Origin: Streptomyces himalayensis subsp. himalayensis
GTDB taxonomy: Bacteria; Actinomycetota; Actinomycetes; Streptomycetales; Streptomycetaceae
Direction: 5' to 3'
Assembly (NCBI RefSeq): GCF_013778455.1
Contig: NZ_JACEHE010000003.1
Span: 186,001 to 250,000 of the forward strand
DNA: 64,000 nucleotides
Positions 17,139 to 25,630 of the stretch are shown one piece after another (position 1 is the first letter of the stretch; the number at the start of each line of letters is the position of its first letter). The position numbers were made by a program, and so were the translations under genes. The notes under the pieces were generated by a model. The model was given only the letters and a program-made list of their open reading frames with translations. It did no database searches and was not told the DNA's origin.

Positions 17139-18473
17139 ATGAACAGCATCGGACCAACCCGTACCCGGCGCGACGCCCTCAGAATGCTGGGCATCGGCGC
17201 CCTGGGTGCCCTCGGTGCCACCGCCGTCGCCGGCGGACTGACTGCCTGCGCACCCTCCAGCGGCAGCGGCACGACCGGTGGCGACGCCGCGGCCAAGGAC
17301 TTCACGTTCACCTCCTGGTCGCTCAACGAGGAGCCCTCGAAGACCGTCGTGCAGAAGATCGTGGAGGCCTGGGAGAAGCAGGAGAAGTCGAAGATCAGGA
17401 CACCTTCCTACCCCTACAACGAATATCTGAGCCAGCTCATTCTGAAGCTGCGCGGTGGCGAGACCACCGGCGTCATCCAACTGGACATCGCCTGGCTCGG
17501 CACCCTTGCCGCGATGGGCAGGCTGGTGGACCTCGAAGCCCAGGCGAAGACGGGCGGCTACACCGAAGTGGCCCTGACCAGCGGCCAGTACGACGGCACA
17601 CAGTACGGCCTGCCGTGGACCACCGGCTCCATCGGACTGATCGCCAACGGTCGGCTCCTGGATCAGGCCGGCATCACGAAGGACCCGGTCACCACCCAGG
17701 AGTTCGAGGATGCACTGCGTGCTGTCAAGGACCTCGGTGGCGGAGTCATACCGTACGCGGCGGCAACCAAGGTCGCCCAGCTCAAGGACATCCTGCCGTG
17801 GATGCAGACCTTCGGCTGCCCGCTCCTCGAAGGGGGCGAGGGCGTCTCCGGTGGCAAGGTCGCCATCGGTGACGACGCCTCGGTCGATGCCGTCACCTGG
17901 TACAAGAAGCTCTACGACGCGAAGCTGATCGCCGCCGACGTCGACCGTTTCGACGCCCGTGCCCTCTTCGCCCAGGGCAAGGCCGGCTTCTACGACGACG
18001 CGCTGGTTGCGAAGGCGGTCATCGCCGCCCAGGCCAAGGATGCCGGGCTGCCTGACGCGATGCAGCCGGTGGTGCGGCCGGTGCTCCACTCCGGAGACAC
18101 CCCGCAGGCCCTGCTGTGGGGGCATCTGCTCGTCGTCGCGCGGGGAGAGGGCTCGGACACCGCCGCGGACTTCGCCCTGCACGCCACCGCCGACAAGGCC
18201 ACCGTTGTGGAGTACTTCGAGGATCTCGGGCTGCCGCCGGCCACCACGGCCGGGCTCACCGATCCAAAGGTCACCGCGGACACCTTCATCACCGACTGGA
18301 CGGAGCGCATCACGAAGACGGCGACGGGCAACCCGTTCTGGCGCTACGCCAAGGCTGCGCAGATCGATGAGGCCATCGCGAAACAAGTGCAGTCCGTGCT
18401 GATCGGCCAGTCATCGGCGAAGCAGGCGATGCGGGCCGCCGGCGAGGAGGTCACCGCGCTGATAGAGGACTGA
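17139..18473 (+). CDS. Extracellular sugar-binding lipoprotein, importer 1
   Basis: Substrate-binding component of the importer, 444 aa. The N-terminus has a twin-arginine-like TRRDALRMLG, a hydrophobic core and lipobox LTAC, so the mature protein is a lipid-anchored surface protein. The mature part (KDFTFTSWSLNEEP, YNEYLSQLILKLRGGE, VIQLDIAWLGTLAAMGRLVD) has the usual family 1 solute-binding layout. AGGAG lies nine bases before the ATG. It is the last gene of the IclR-linked operon and converges on a second IclR gene. Ligand unknown; large glycans or oligosaccharides are typical for this family. Confidence 0.88.
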   Translation: MNSIGPTRTRRDALRMLGIGALGALGATAVAGGLTACAPSSGSGTTGGDAAAKDFTFTSWSLNEEPSKTVVQKIVEAWEKQEKSKIRTPSYPYNEYLSQLILKLRGGETTGVIQLDIAWLGTLAAMGRLVDLEAQAKTGGYTEVALTSGQYDGTQYGLPWTTGSIGLIANGRLLDQAGITKDPVTTQEFEDALRAVKDLGGGVIPYAAATKVAQLKDILPWMQTFGCPLLEGGEGVSGGKVAIGDDASVDAVTWYKKLYDAKLIAADVDRFDARALFAQGKAGFYDDALVAKAVIAAQAKDAGLPDAMQPVVRPVLHSGDTPQALLWGHLLVVARGEGSDTAADFALHATADKATVVEYFEDLGLPPATTAGLTDPKVTADTFITDWTERITKTATGNPFWRYAKAAQIDEAIAKQVQSVLIGQSSAKQAMRAAGEEVTALIED

Positions 18474-18562
18474 GACCGGTCCCTCGCCGCGACCGGGGGC
18501 CGCGCGCTCATCGCCGACTGCACCGCTCACACGGCCACGTCGCTGGCGGTTCCGCGGGCCGC

Positions 18563-19372
18563 TCAGACGGCATGCGCGAGGTAGCCGAGCCCTGTCGACA
18601 CCTGGTCCGCGTACTCGATCACCTGACGGGCCAGCTCCGTCTGCCTGCCACCGAGGTCGAGCGCGGACAGCGAGCCGGACACCGACAGCGCGGCGACGAT
18701 CTCACCGGAGCGGTCCCGTACCGGCACGGCCAGGCAGGCCCGGCCGAAGGCCAGCTCCTCGACCTCGGTGGCATAGCCGCGCGAGCGCACTTCGTCGAGC
18801 TCGGTCAGCAGCGCGCCGATGGTGGTGATGGTCTGGGGTGTGTAGGCCGGGAAGTCCAGGCTCATCACGCCGCGGATCTCCTCCTCCGAGAGACCGGCGA
18901 TCAGCGCCTTGCCCATCGCCGTCGCGTGCAGCGGGGCGTACCGTCCGGTGAGAGTGAAGGAGCGGGGGGCCTGTGGGCCCTCGAAGTGGCAGAGGTAGAA
19001 CATCCTGCTGCCATGCCGTTCGGCGACGTTCGCGCCGAGACCCGTCTCATGGGCCAGGTTCTGGGCGATCTGCCGGGCGGCCCGGTGCACCGGGGACTGG
19101 TTGAGCGCGATACCCGCGAGTGTGACGACGCGCGGGCCGAGCCGGTGCAGCCCGCTGCGCTCGTCGCGTGCGAGGTAGCCCAGCGATTCGAGGGCACCGA
19201 CCAGACGGGAGATGGTGGACTGGCCGAGGCCGGTGAGCTCGACGAGCTCGGCGATCCGGCGCTCGGGCTGCTCATCGGTGAAATACGACAGCAAGGAGAG
19301 CGCCCGCTCGACACTCTGCGTGCCCGCGCCCGCCGTGTTCATGGTGGTGCTCACGTTCGTGCGCGCTCCCAT
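18563..19372 (-). CDS. IclR-family transcriptional regulator, second copy
   Basis: A 269-residue paralogue of the IclR protein at 14289: QSVERALSLLSYF, LVELTGLGQSTISRLVGALE and LHRLG in the winged helix, then PLHATAMGKALI and GYATEVEELAFGRACLAVPV with GEIVAALSVSG in the effector domain. The two share long stretches and probably arose by duplication, then diverged in operator choice. It points away from the short ORF and SMP-30 gene at 19594-20879. A perfect palindrome lies just upstream. Confidence 0.9.
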   Translation of the reverse strand: MGARTNVSTTMNTAGAGTQSVERALSLLSYFTDEQPERRIAELVELTGLGQSTISRLVGALESLGYLARDERSGLHRLGPRVVTLAGIALNQSPVHRAARQIAQNLAHETGLGANVAERHGSRMFYLCHFEGPQAPRSFTLTGRYAPLHATAMGKALIAGLSEEEIRGVMSLDFPAYTPQTITTIGALLTELDEVRSRGYATEVEELAFGRACLAVPVRDRSGEIVAALSVSGSLSALDLGGRQTELARQVIEYADQVSTGLGYLAHAV

Positions 19373-19394
19373 ACGAATCCCGATCTAGAAGGTC

Positions 19395-19411
19395 CATCCA
19401 GATAGTGGATG
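19395..19411. promoter_or_regulatory. Candidate IclR operator palindrome
   Basis: CATCCA-gatag-TGGATG, a perfect six-base inverted repeat with a five-base spacer, starts 22 bases before the second IclR gene. Position and symmetry fit an autoregulatory site; it differs from the TTGCA motif near the first IclR gene, so the two regulators may not share sites. Confidence 0.5.
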
Positions 19412-19593
19412 ATACATCGCCCAGAGATCCGACTCGACGGGCCGCAGCTCAACCGCACGCCGGCCATCAAGCCGACGCCCATGGAGCGGCGGCGGGAGGG
19501 ACCACAGGGGATCCCTGAAGAGTGTCTGCTGATCGATTGATGATCTTGAATTCACGAACCTGACAGAAACTGTCCCTACTGGAAAGGACCATC

Positions 19594-19959
19594 GTGTCCC
19601 TCACCGCTGCACGATCCCGGACCTGGTCGACCGAGGCCGGTTGCGATCCCGACGACTTCGGTACACCGGTCGAGCAGGCTACTGATCCGCGTGATCGCCC
19701 CTCAGCCGACTGCGTGCAACAGAACGTTCTGCTCTACGACAGTGATCGCCTACGCATCCTGGCGGCCACGGCAGGCAGCCGCCACCAGGTACAGGCCTGG
19801 GTTGACGCAGAGGCGGCCTGCCATGGTCCGGCCTACGGAGCAACCGCTGTGGGTGTCGGCTCGCCCCTGGCCGGCGGCCCTGCCGACGGAGACGATCCGG
19901 CCCGGCTGCGCGAGCGCGCCCGCGACCATTTCAAGAGCCTCGCGGAGCGGCCGCGATGA
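19594..19959 (+). CDS. Short protein resembling a truncated phytanoyl-CoA dioxygenase N-terminus
   Basis: A 121-residue ORF starting at GTG with GGAAAGGACC upstream. The first 55 residues (EAGCDPDDFGTPVEQATDP, then QQNVLLYDSDRLRILAA) faintly recall the N-terminus of Streptomyces phytanoyl-CoA dioxygenase-like proteins; the rest does not, and the iron-binding HxD motif is absent. It may be a truncated relic whose ribosome-binding site now serves the SMP-30 gene, which it overlaps by four bases. Function not assigned. Confidence 0.45.
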   Translation: MSLTAARSRTWSTEAGCDPDDFGTPVEQATDPRDRPSADCVQQNVLLYDSDRLRILAATAGSRHQVQAWVDAEAACHGPAYGATAVGVGSPLAGGPADGDDPARLRERARDHFKSLAERPR

Positions 19960-20879
19960 CCGGCGATGCCCGCCCCGTCTCGCCATGGTCGGACCGGCTT
20001 GTGCTCGGTGAGGGCGCCCGCTGGGTCGACGGCCGTCTCGTCCTCGTCGACATCCTCACCGGACGCCTCCTCGAAGCGCCCGCCGGTGACCGAGCCGGCG
20101 CCGCGGCCGATGCGCTCGGGGAGTCACCCGCCGCTCTGCGTACGATCGCCGAACTGCCCTTCCATCTCGGCGCCGTAGCCCCAGTCGCCGACGCCCCGGG
20201 CAGCTGGATTGCTGCCGCGGGCACCGGAATCTGTCTGCTGTCCCCCGATGGGGGCATTGACTGGCTCGCCCGGCCCGAAGACGACAACCCGGCGGAGAGC
20301 CGGATGAACGATGGTGTCGCCGACCCGTCCGGGCGCTTCTGGGCGGGCAGCATGGCGTACGACGTCACTCCGGGTGCCGGTTGCCTCTACCGGGTCGACC
20401 CCGGCGGCGGCGTCACCCGCGTCCTGGACGGCATCACGGTCCCCAACGGCCCGGCTTTCAACGGCGACGGCAGTTTGATGTACCTGGCGGACAGCGCCCG
20501 CTCCACCGTCCACCGCTACCCCGTGGACGCCTCCTCGGGTGCCCTCGGCCGCCCGGAGGCGTTCGTCACGCTGGCTGCCGGGGAGGGCAAGCCGGATGGC
20601 ATGACCGTGGACTGTGAAGGGGGCGTCTGGATCGCCATCTGGGGTGCCGGTGCCGTGCACCGCTATCGGCCGGACGGTGCGCTGGACCGGGTCATCGGCC
20701 TGCCCGCCCCTCAGCCCACCAGTGTCTGTCTCGGCGGCAGGGACGGCCGGGTCCTCCATATCACCTCCGCGTCGGTCGGGCGCGACCCGGCCCAGCCGTA
20801 CGAGGGCGCGGTGTTCAGGGTCGAGGTGGAGGTTCCCGGCCCGCCCACTCCCTGCTACCGCCGGGAGCGGGACCGGTGA
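19956..20879 (+). CDS. SMP-30/gluconolactonase-family protein
   Basis: Predicted sugar lactonase, a six-bladed beta-propeller of 307 aa. LGEGARWVDGRLVLVDI supplies the N-terminal metal-ligand Glu, SRMNDGVADPSGRFWAGSM the Asn-Asp metal site, VPNGPAFNGDG a second conserved Asn, and EGKPDGMTVDCEGGVW the catalytic-type Asp region. The family hydrolyses aldonolactones made by sugar dehydrogenases, which would link the SDR or FAD enzyme to the enolase-superfamily dehydratase. No signal peptide, so cytoplasmic. It converges on the LacI gene with 77 bases between, which include a GGCGCC-gtca-GGCGCC repeat that could end transcription. Confidence 0.88.
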   Translation: MTGDARPVSPWSDRLVLGEGARWVDGRLVLVDILTGRLLEAPAGDRAGAAADALGESPAALRTIAELPFHLGAVAPVADAPGSWIAAAGTGICLLSPDGGIDWLARPEDDNPAESRMNDGVADPSGRFWAGSMAYDVTPGAGCLYRVDPGGGVTRVLDGITVPNGPAFNGDGSLMYLADSARSTVHRYPVDASSGALGRPEAFVTLAAGEGKPDGMTVDCEGGVWIAIWGAGAVHRYRPDGALDRVIGLPAPQPTSVCLGGRDGRVLHITSASVGRDPAQPYEGAVFRVEVEVPGPPTPCYRRERDR

Positions 20880-20956
20880 CAGCGAGGGCTGCGGCCGACG
20901 GCACCGCTACCGGGCATACGACGCGGCACAGGTGCGTCCCGGCGTCAGGGGCGCCG

Positions 20957-21988
20957 TCAGGCGCCGGTGGAGCGGCGCAGCCGCAGCTCGCCACCGATGG
21001 TGAACTGGGGCGCCACATCCTCGTTCCGCAGCTGCGCCAGCAGCGTGTGGGTGGCGATCTGCCCCATCCGGCGATAGTCGCAGCGGACTGTGGTCAGGGC
21101 CGGGGTGACGTAACTGGCCAGACTGATGTCGTCGAACCCGGCCACGGCCATATCGTCGGGGACCTTCACTCCGTGCTCGGCGAGTACGGACAATCCGGCG
21201 ATGGCCATGAGGTCGTTGGCGTAGAAGATCGCCGTGGGGCGTGGGGACTGGTCGAGAAGTTCGCGAGTCGCCCGTGCGCCACCGTCGGTGGTGAAGTCGC
21301 CCGTTACCACGGGGCCGGGCTCAAGTCCCGCTTCGACCACGGTGTCCTGCCAGAGCTGGCGGCGCCGCCGGGCGTGGCGCAGGCTCGGAGTGCCCGCGAC
21401 ATGGGCGATGGTGCGGTGGCCTTGGGCGATGAGATGGCGGATCAGCTCGCGGACCTGGCCGGCGCTGCCGGTGCTGACCCAGGGGAACGGACAGGTGCGG
21501 CCCGGTGATCCGGCCACCACGGCCCGGGCACCCAGCCGGCTGAGCAACTCGAAGCGGGGGTCGCGGTGGCGCAGGTCGGTCAGCAGGAATCCGTCGACCC
21601 GGCGCTCTCCGACCAGCTGCTCGTAACCCTCGCGCTCGGTGTGGGAGTCGCCGACGAACCGCAGTACCGCCGCGTACCCCACCGAGGTGAGCGCGCTCTC
21701 CACTCCGGCCAGGAACGCCGGGAAGAACGGGTCTAGTTCGAGGAGTTCCGCGGGCCGGCGCAGCACCAGCCCCACGGCGTGCGCGGGGCCGCCGCTGACG
21801 GCGCGGGCGGCGGTGCTCGGCGTCCAGTTGAGCTCGGCGGCAGCGGCCCGGATCCTCGCCATGGTGCCGGGGCTGATGCCCTTCCCTCCGTTGAACGTCC
21901 GGGACACGGCGCCTTTGGACACCCCGGCACGGATGGCCACATCGGAGATCGTCGGCCGGCGATGTGAGCTCCGTTGCTCTTCAGTCAC
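20957..21988 (-). CDS. LacI-family transcriptional repressor
   Basis: A 343-residue LacI/GalR regulator. Residues 12-60 give the helix-turn-helix and hinge (TISDVAIRAGVSKGAVSRTFNG, then NWTPSTAARAVSGG), and the periplasmic-binding-protein-like core ends with AIFYANDLMAIAGLSVL and VAGFDDISLASYVTPALTTVR, the classical LacI signature. It is divergent from the 11-kb importer/glycosidase operon, and two ACCGGTTT-containing operators lie between. The likely inducer is a sugar or oligosaccharide released by those glycosidases. Confidence 0.92.
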   Translation of the reverse strand: MTEEQRSSHRRPTISDVAIRAGVSKGAVSRTFNGGKGISPGTMARIRAAAAELNWTPSTAARAVSGGPAHAVGLVLRRPAELLELDPFFPAFLAGVESALTSVGYAAVLRFVGDSHTEREGYEQLVGERRVDGFLLTDLRHRDPRFELLSRLGARAVVAGSPGRTCPFPWVSTGSAGQVRELIRHLIAQGHRTIAHVAGTPSLRHARRRRQLWQDTVVEAGLEPGPVVTGDFTTDGGARATRELLDQSPRPTAIFYANDLMAIAGLSVLAEHGVKVPDDMAVAGFDDISLASYVTPALTTVRCDYRRMGQIATHTLLAQLRNEDVAPQFTIGGELRLRRSTGA

Positions 21989-22029
21989 ACGCCCAGGTTA
22001 GCTCCAAACCAGGTGAACGGAACCGAGTA

Positions 22030-22044
22030 GGTATACCGGTTTCC
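22030..22044. promoter_or_regulatory. LacI operator candidate O1 (near lacI-type gene)
   Basis: GGTATACCGGTTTCC, 42 bases upstream of the LacI start, shares ACCGGTTT with the site at 22192. A CCGG-centred palindrome is usual for LacI-family sites. Probably autoregulatory. Confidence 0.55.
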
Positions 22045-22156
22045 CAACGCAATCGCCGCCGAGCCCCGTCAAGACGACGGCGAATCACCCAAAAGCGCAC
22101 ATATGCTGCCGTAGAACTCTGTCATCAGCGGCTTCGAGAACCACGGCTCCAACGTA

Positions 22157-22205
22157 TTGACCCCCAGTGACCCACTCATTACTCTCCAAATTCAACCGGT
22201 TTACC
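22157..22205 (+). promoter_or_regulatory. Promoter of the importer/glycosidase operon with overlapping LacI operator
   Basis: TTGACC (22157-22162), a 17-base spacer and TACTCT (22180-22185) form a good sigma-HrdB-like promoter. The palindrome AACCGGTT within TCAACCGGTTTACC (22192-22205) falls at the expected start of transcription, so a bound LacI protein would block initiation. A leader of about 200 bases follows before the ATG at 22395. Confidence 0.6.
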
Positions 22206-22394
22206 TCCGGGGCATGTTGGAGCCACATCACTGGTAACGCCCTGTCAGCCGCCCCCCGGAGCCGACGGGCAGATGAGTCTCGTTCAAGAGGCCACTGCCC
22301 CCCCATTTACGCCTTCGTCACAGCCGTTTTGCGCATGTGCGCCGCAGGCACTGCCTGCCGAAAATCCCCGCGCCGAGGACAAGGAGCCAACAAG

Positions 22395-23768
22395 ATGAGG
22401 ACACCATTGTCGAGAGTTGCCGCCTGCTGTACCGCGGGAATACTCGTGGCCACGGCAGGGGCTTGCTCCAGCTCGGATTCCGGTGATGCCGCCGGCGGCA
22501 AGGTCACGATCACCGTGACGGACATGCCGCCGACCACCCAGGAGGCATCGCGCAAGGAGTTCACCGACCGGGTGGCCGCTTTCGAACGCGCCAACCCGGA
22601 CATCGACATCAAGCCGAGCGAAGCAGTGTGGGACCCCAAGACCTTCACCGCCCGGCTGGCCGGCGGCCAGCTCGAGACGGCGTTCATCGTGCCGCTCACC
22701 GAACCCCAGGGGCTCATCAAGCGCGGCCAGATCGCGGACATCACCGATGACGTGAAGGCGCTGCCCAACGCCGACCAGTTCGACAGGCGTGCCCTGGCAC
22801 CGGGCACGGACGCGGACGGTCGCATGTACGGCCTGCCGACCAGTGAGTTCGCCCTCTCCCTGATCTACAACCGGGAGCTGTTCGACAAAGCGGGGCTCGA
22901 TCCGGACAACCCGCCGAAGACCTGGGCCGAGGTCCGCGAGGCCGCCAAGAAGATCTCGGAGAAGACCGGACTGCCGGGCTACGCGCACCCCGCGACGAAC
23001 AACACCGGCGGCTGGACGCTGACCGCAATGACGTACACCTACGGCGGCCGCGCCGAGAAGGAGGAGGGAGGAAAACAGGTCGCGGCCTTCAACGACGCAC
23101 CGATGCGCGAGGCCCTGCAATGGCTCAAGGATGTGCGCTGGAAGGACAATTCGATCGGCACCCAGCATCTGCGCGACGCCGCCGAAATCTACAAGTCGTT
23201 CTCGGCCGGCCGTATCGGCATGACGATGGCGACGCCGAGTGTGTTCGACGAGCACATCACCAAGTACAACGGCGACCCGAAGATATTCGGTGTCACAGCA
23301 CTGCCCAGCGCGACCCATTCCGCGACACTGCTGGGCGGAAAGATGGCCGTGATCAATCCGAAGGCGAGCGACGCGGAGCGCAAGGCCGCGGTGAAGTGGA
23401 TCGACTACTACTACCTCAGGTACAAGTACGACCCCAAGGAAGCCGAGGCGCGGGCGAAGACAAAGGCCGTTGACGGCGTGCCGGTGGGCACACCGTACGT
23501 TCCGTTCTACCAGCCCGCCGTCGACGGGGCCGTCCGGGAGGCCACCAACAAGCACGCCACCGTCCCCCTCCGGAACTTCGAGCCCTACCTCCAGGGCGTG
23601 CAGGAGCAGGAGTTCGTGACCGAGCCTTCGGTGGCCGCCCAGGACCTTTACGCCGCCCTGGACAGCGCCGTGGCTGCCGTCCTCACCCGAAAGAGTGCCG
23701 ACCCCCAGGCCGAACTGGACAAGGCGGAGAAGAAGGTCGTCCCCGCGCTGGAGCGAGCTCAGCGATGA
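22395..23768 (+). CDS. Extracellular sugar-binding lipoprotein, importer 2
   Basis: Family 1 solute-binding protein of 457 aa. A short signal peptide ends in the lipobox-like TAGACSSSD. Mature features: KVTITVTDMPPTTQEASRKE, LETAFIVPLTEPQGLIKRGQ, FALSLIYNRELFDKAGLD and GRIGMTMATPSV, in the order expected of CUT1 binding proteins. AAGGAG lies ten bases before the ATG. The stop overlaps the permease start (ATGA). First gene of the LacI-controlled operon. The linkage to GH50-like, GH5-like and GH28-like enzymes suggests the ligand is an oligosaccharide released from a plant or algal polymer. Confidence 0.9.
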   Translation: MRTPLSRVAACCTAGILVATAGACSSSDSGDAAGGKVTITVTDMPPTTQEASRKEFTDRVAAFERANPDIDIKPSEAVWDPKTFTARLAGGQLETAFIVPLTEPQGLIKRGQIADITDDVKALPNADQFDRRALAPGTDADGRMYGLPTSEFALSLIYNRELFDKAGLDPDNPPKTWAEVREAAKKISEKTGLPGYAHPATNNTGGWTLTAMTYTYGGRAEKEEGGKQVAAFNDAPMREALQWLKDVRWKDNSIGTQHLRDAAEIYKSFSAGRIGMTMATPSVFDEHITKYNGDPKIFGVTALPSATHSATLLGGKMAVINPKASDAERKAAVKWIDYYYLRYKYDPKEAEARAKTKAVDGVPVGTPYVPFYQPAVDGAVREATNKHATVPLRNFEPYLQGVQEQEFVTEPSVAAQDLYAALDSAVAAVLTRKSADPQAELDKAEKKVVPALERAQR

Positions 23769-24742
23769 TCACCGCCCACCCGTCCGGTGACACCACCACC
23801 GCGCCCTCGCCGACAAAGGATCCGGAACCCCGGCAGGCCCGCCGCCACCCGCGGCGTGCCCGCCGGACCCGGCGGGCACGCCGCGGCTCGGGGCTCGCAT
23901 CGCTGCTGTTCCTGCTTCCGCTGCTGGTGATGTTCGGCTACTTCGCATGGTGGCCGATCGGCCAGAGCGTCATCCTCAGCACGCAGGAGACCAACCTGGT
24001 CAGCGATCCGGAATGGGTCGGTCTTGAGAACTTCCGCTACCTGTTCAACGACCCGCTGCTGTGGGCGACCCTGCGCAACACCGCCTGGTTCGTCGTTCTG
24101 GCGATGCTCTTCGGGTTCCCGGTGCCCATCCTGCTGGCGCTGCTGGTGTCGGAGCTGCGGAGGTTCGGCGGGGTGTTCCGAGTGCTGATCTATCTGCCCG
24201 TGGTCGTCCCCCCGGTGGTCGCACTGATGCTCTGGCGCTGGTTCTACGACCCGGACTTCGGGCTCTTCAACCAGGTCCTCGGCTATGTCGGCCTGGGCCC
24301 GTACCCCTGGCTGCAGTCGACCGCAACCGCGATGCCCAGTCTGGTGCTGGCAGCAACCTGGGCCCATGCGGGCAGCACCACACTGATCTATCTGGCAGCG
24401 CTGTCGAGCGTGCCGGCGGATCTGTACGAGGCCGCTGAGCTGGACGGCGCCTCCATCTGGCGGCGGATCTGGCATGTGACGCTGCCTCAGATGCGCGGCG
24501 TCATCCTGATCATGCTGCTGCTCCAGATCATCGGCACCTTCCAGATCTTCACCGAGCCCTTCATCCTCACGGACGGCGGACCCGAGGACTCGACCGTCAC
24601 CATCCTGCTGCTGATCTACCGGTATGCGTTCCTCAACGGTGACTACGGGACCGCTGCCGCGCTGAGCGTGCTGCTGGCCCTGGTGCTGTCCGTACTGTCC
24701 GCCGTCTATCTGCGCGTGACCCGCAAGTGGAGCACATCATGA
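23765..24742 (+). CDS. Sugar ABC transporter permease (MalF type), importer 2
   Basis: Membrane subunit, 325 aa. A basic N-terminal tail (RRHPRRARRTRRARRGSGL) precedes the first helix; conserved segments include WVGLENFRYLFNDP, the EAA loop LYEAAELDGASIWRRIWHVT and FILTDGGPEDST. Overlaps its neighbours on both sides by four bases. It differs clearly from the permease at 15149, so the two importers are not a recent duplication. Confidence 0.9.
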   Translation: MITAHPSGDTTTAPSPTKDPEPRQARRHPRRARRTRRARRGSGLASLLFLLPLLVMFGYFAWWPIGQSVILSTQETNLVSDPEWVGLENFRYLFNDPLLWATLRNTAWFVVLAMLFGFPVPILLALLVSELRRFGGVFRVLIYLPVVVPPVVALMLWRWFYDPDFGLFNQVLGYVGLGPYPWLQSTATAMPSLVLAATWAHAGSTTLIYLAALSSVPADLYEAAELDGASIWRRIWHVTLPQMRGVILIMLLLQIIGTFQIFTEPFILTDGGPEDSTVTILLLIYRYAFLNGDYGTAAALSVLLALVLSVLSAVYLRVTRKWSTS

Positions 24743-25626
24743 GCGACGACGACCGTTCCCGTGGCGTGATCTCGCCGGCCGACCGGCGCCGCACATCCGT
24801 CCGCTGGTTCCTCGGGATCTCCCACCCCGTCATCCTGACCGCGATCGCGATCGCCGGCCTCGGGCCGATCCTGTGGACCGCCAAGGGTGCGCTGTCACCC
24901 ACCCAGGAACTGCTCCAGGACCCACTGCGGCTGTGGCCGTCCGTAATCCAGTGGTCCAATCTCGCCTCCGCATGGGAGGAACTCAGGCTCGGCCGCTTCC
25001 TGTTCAACACGGTCGTGCTGGTCGGCGGTTCCTGGTTCTGCCAGCTGCTGGTGGCGACACTGGGGGCGTACGCCCTGTCGGTGCTGCGTCCCCGCTCAGG
25101 CCGCATCGTCTACTACGCCGTGCTCGCCACGCTGTTCATTCCCGGCACCACCTCACTGGTGGCGCTCTATCTGGTGGTCCTCGATCTGCCGCTCACCGGC
25201 GGATCGATCGCCAACACCCCCTGGTCGGTGTGGCTGCCGGCCGGAGCGCACGCCTTCAACGTGCTGATCATGAAGCAGTTCTTCGACGGTCTGCCCCGTG
25301 AGCTCCATGAGGCGGCGCAGGTCGACGGGGCGGGGCCATGGCGGCTGTTCTGGCAGATCGTCTTGCCGATGTCCGGCCCGATCGTCGCAGTGGTGTCCCT
25401 GCTGGCGGTCATGAGCGCATGGAAGGAATTCCTCTGGCCCATGATCGTCATCTCCGACACCGATGCACAGCCGCTGTCGGTCGCACTGCCGCGGCTGGCT
25501 GACAGCGCGGAACAGAACCAGGTCATCGCCGGAATGCTCATCACGATCATCCCGCCGCTGCTGCTCTTCCTGGTGTTCCAGCGCCATATCGTCCGCGGGA
25601 TAAATTTCACCGGTCTGAAGGGGTGA
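24739..25626 (+). CDS. Sugar ABC transporter permease (MalG type), importer 2
   Basis: Second membrane subunit, 295 aa, started at the ATG of an ATGA overlap rather than an ATG four codons earlier. Shows the MalG pattern: LRLGRFLFNTVVLVGGSWF, the EAA loop ELHEAAQVDGAGPWRLFW and VSLLAVMSAWKEFLWPMIV. No nucleotide-binding subunit is found in the operon. Four bases separate it from the first glycosidase gene. Confidence 0.9.
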   Translation: MSDDDRSRGVISPADRRRTSVRWFLGISHPVILTAIAIAGLGPILWTAKGALSPTQELLQDPLRLWPSVIQWSNLASAWEELRLGRFLFNTVVLVGGSWFCQLLVATLGAYALSVLRPRSGRIVYYAVLATLFIPGTTSLVALYLVVLDLPLTGGSIANTPWSVWLPAGAHAFNVLIMKQFFDGLPRELHEAAQVDGAGPWRLFWQIVLPMSGPIVAVVSLLAVMSAWKEFLWPMIVISDTDAQPLSVALPRLADSAEQNQVIAGMLITIIPPLLLFLVFQRHIVRGINFTGLKG

Positions 25627-25630
25627 TCCC

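Noticed and set aside
20950..20965. GGCGCC-gtca-GGCGCC as a terminator
   Set aside because: Short arms, overlaps the LacI stop codon and common by chance in this GC content; noted only within the SMP-30 entry.
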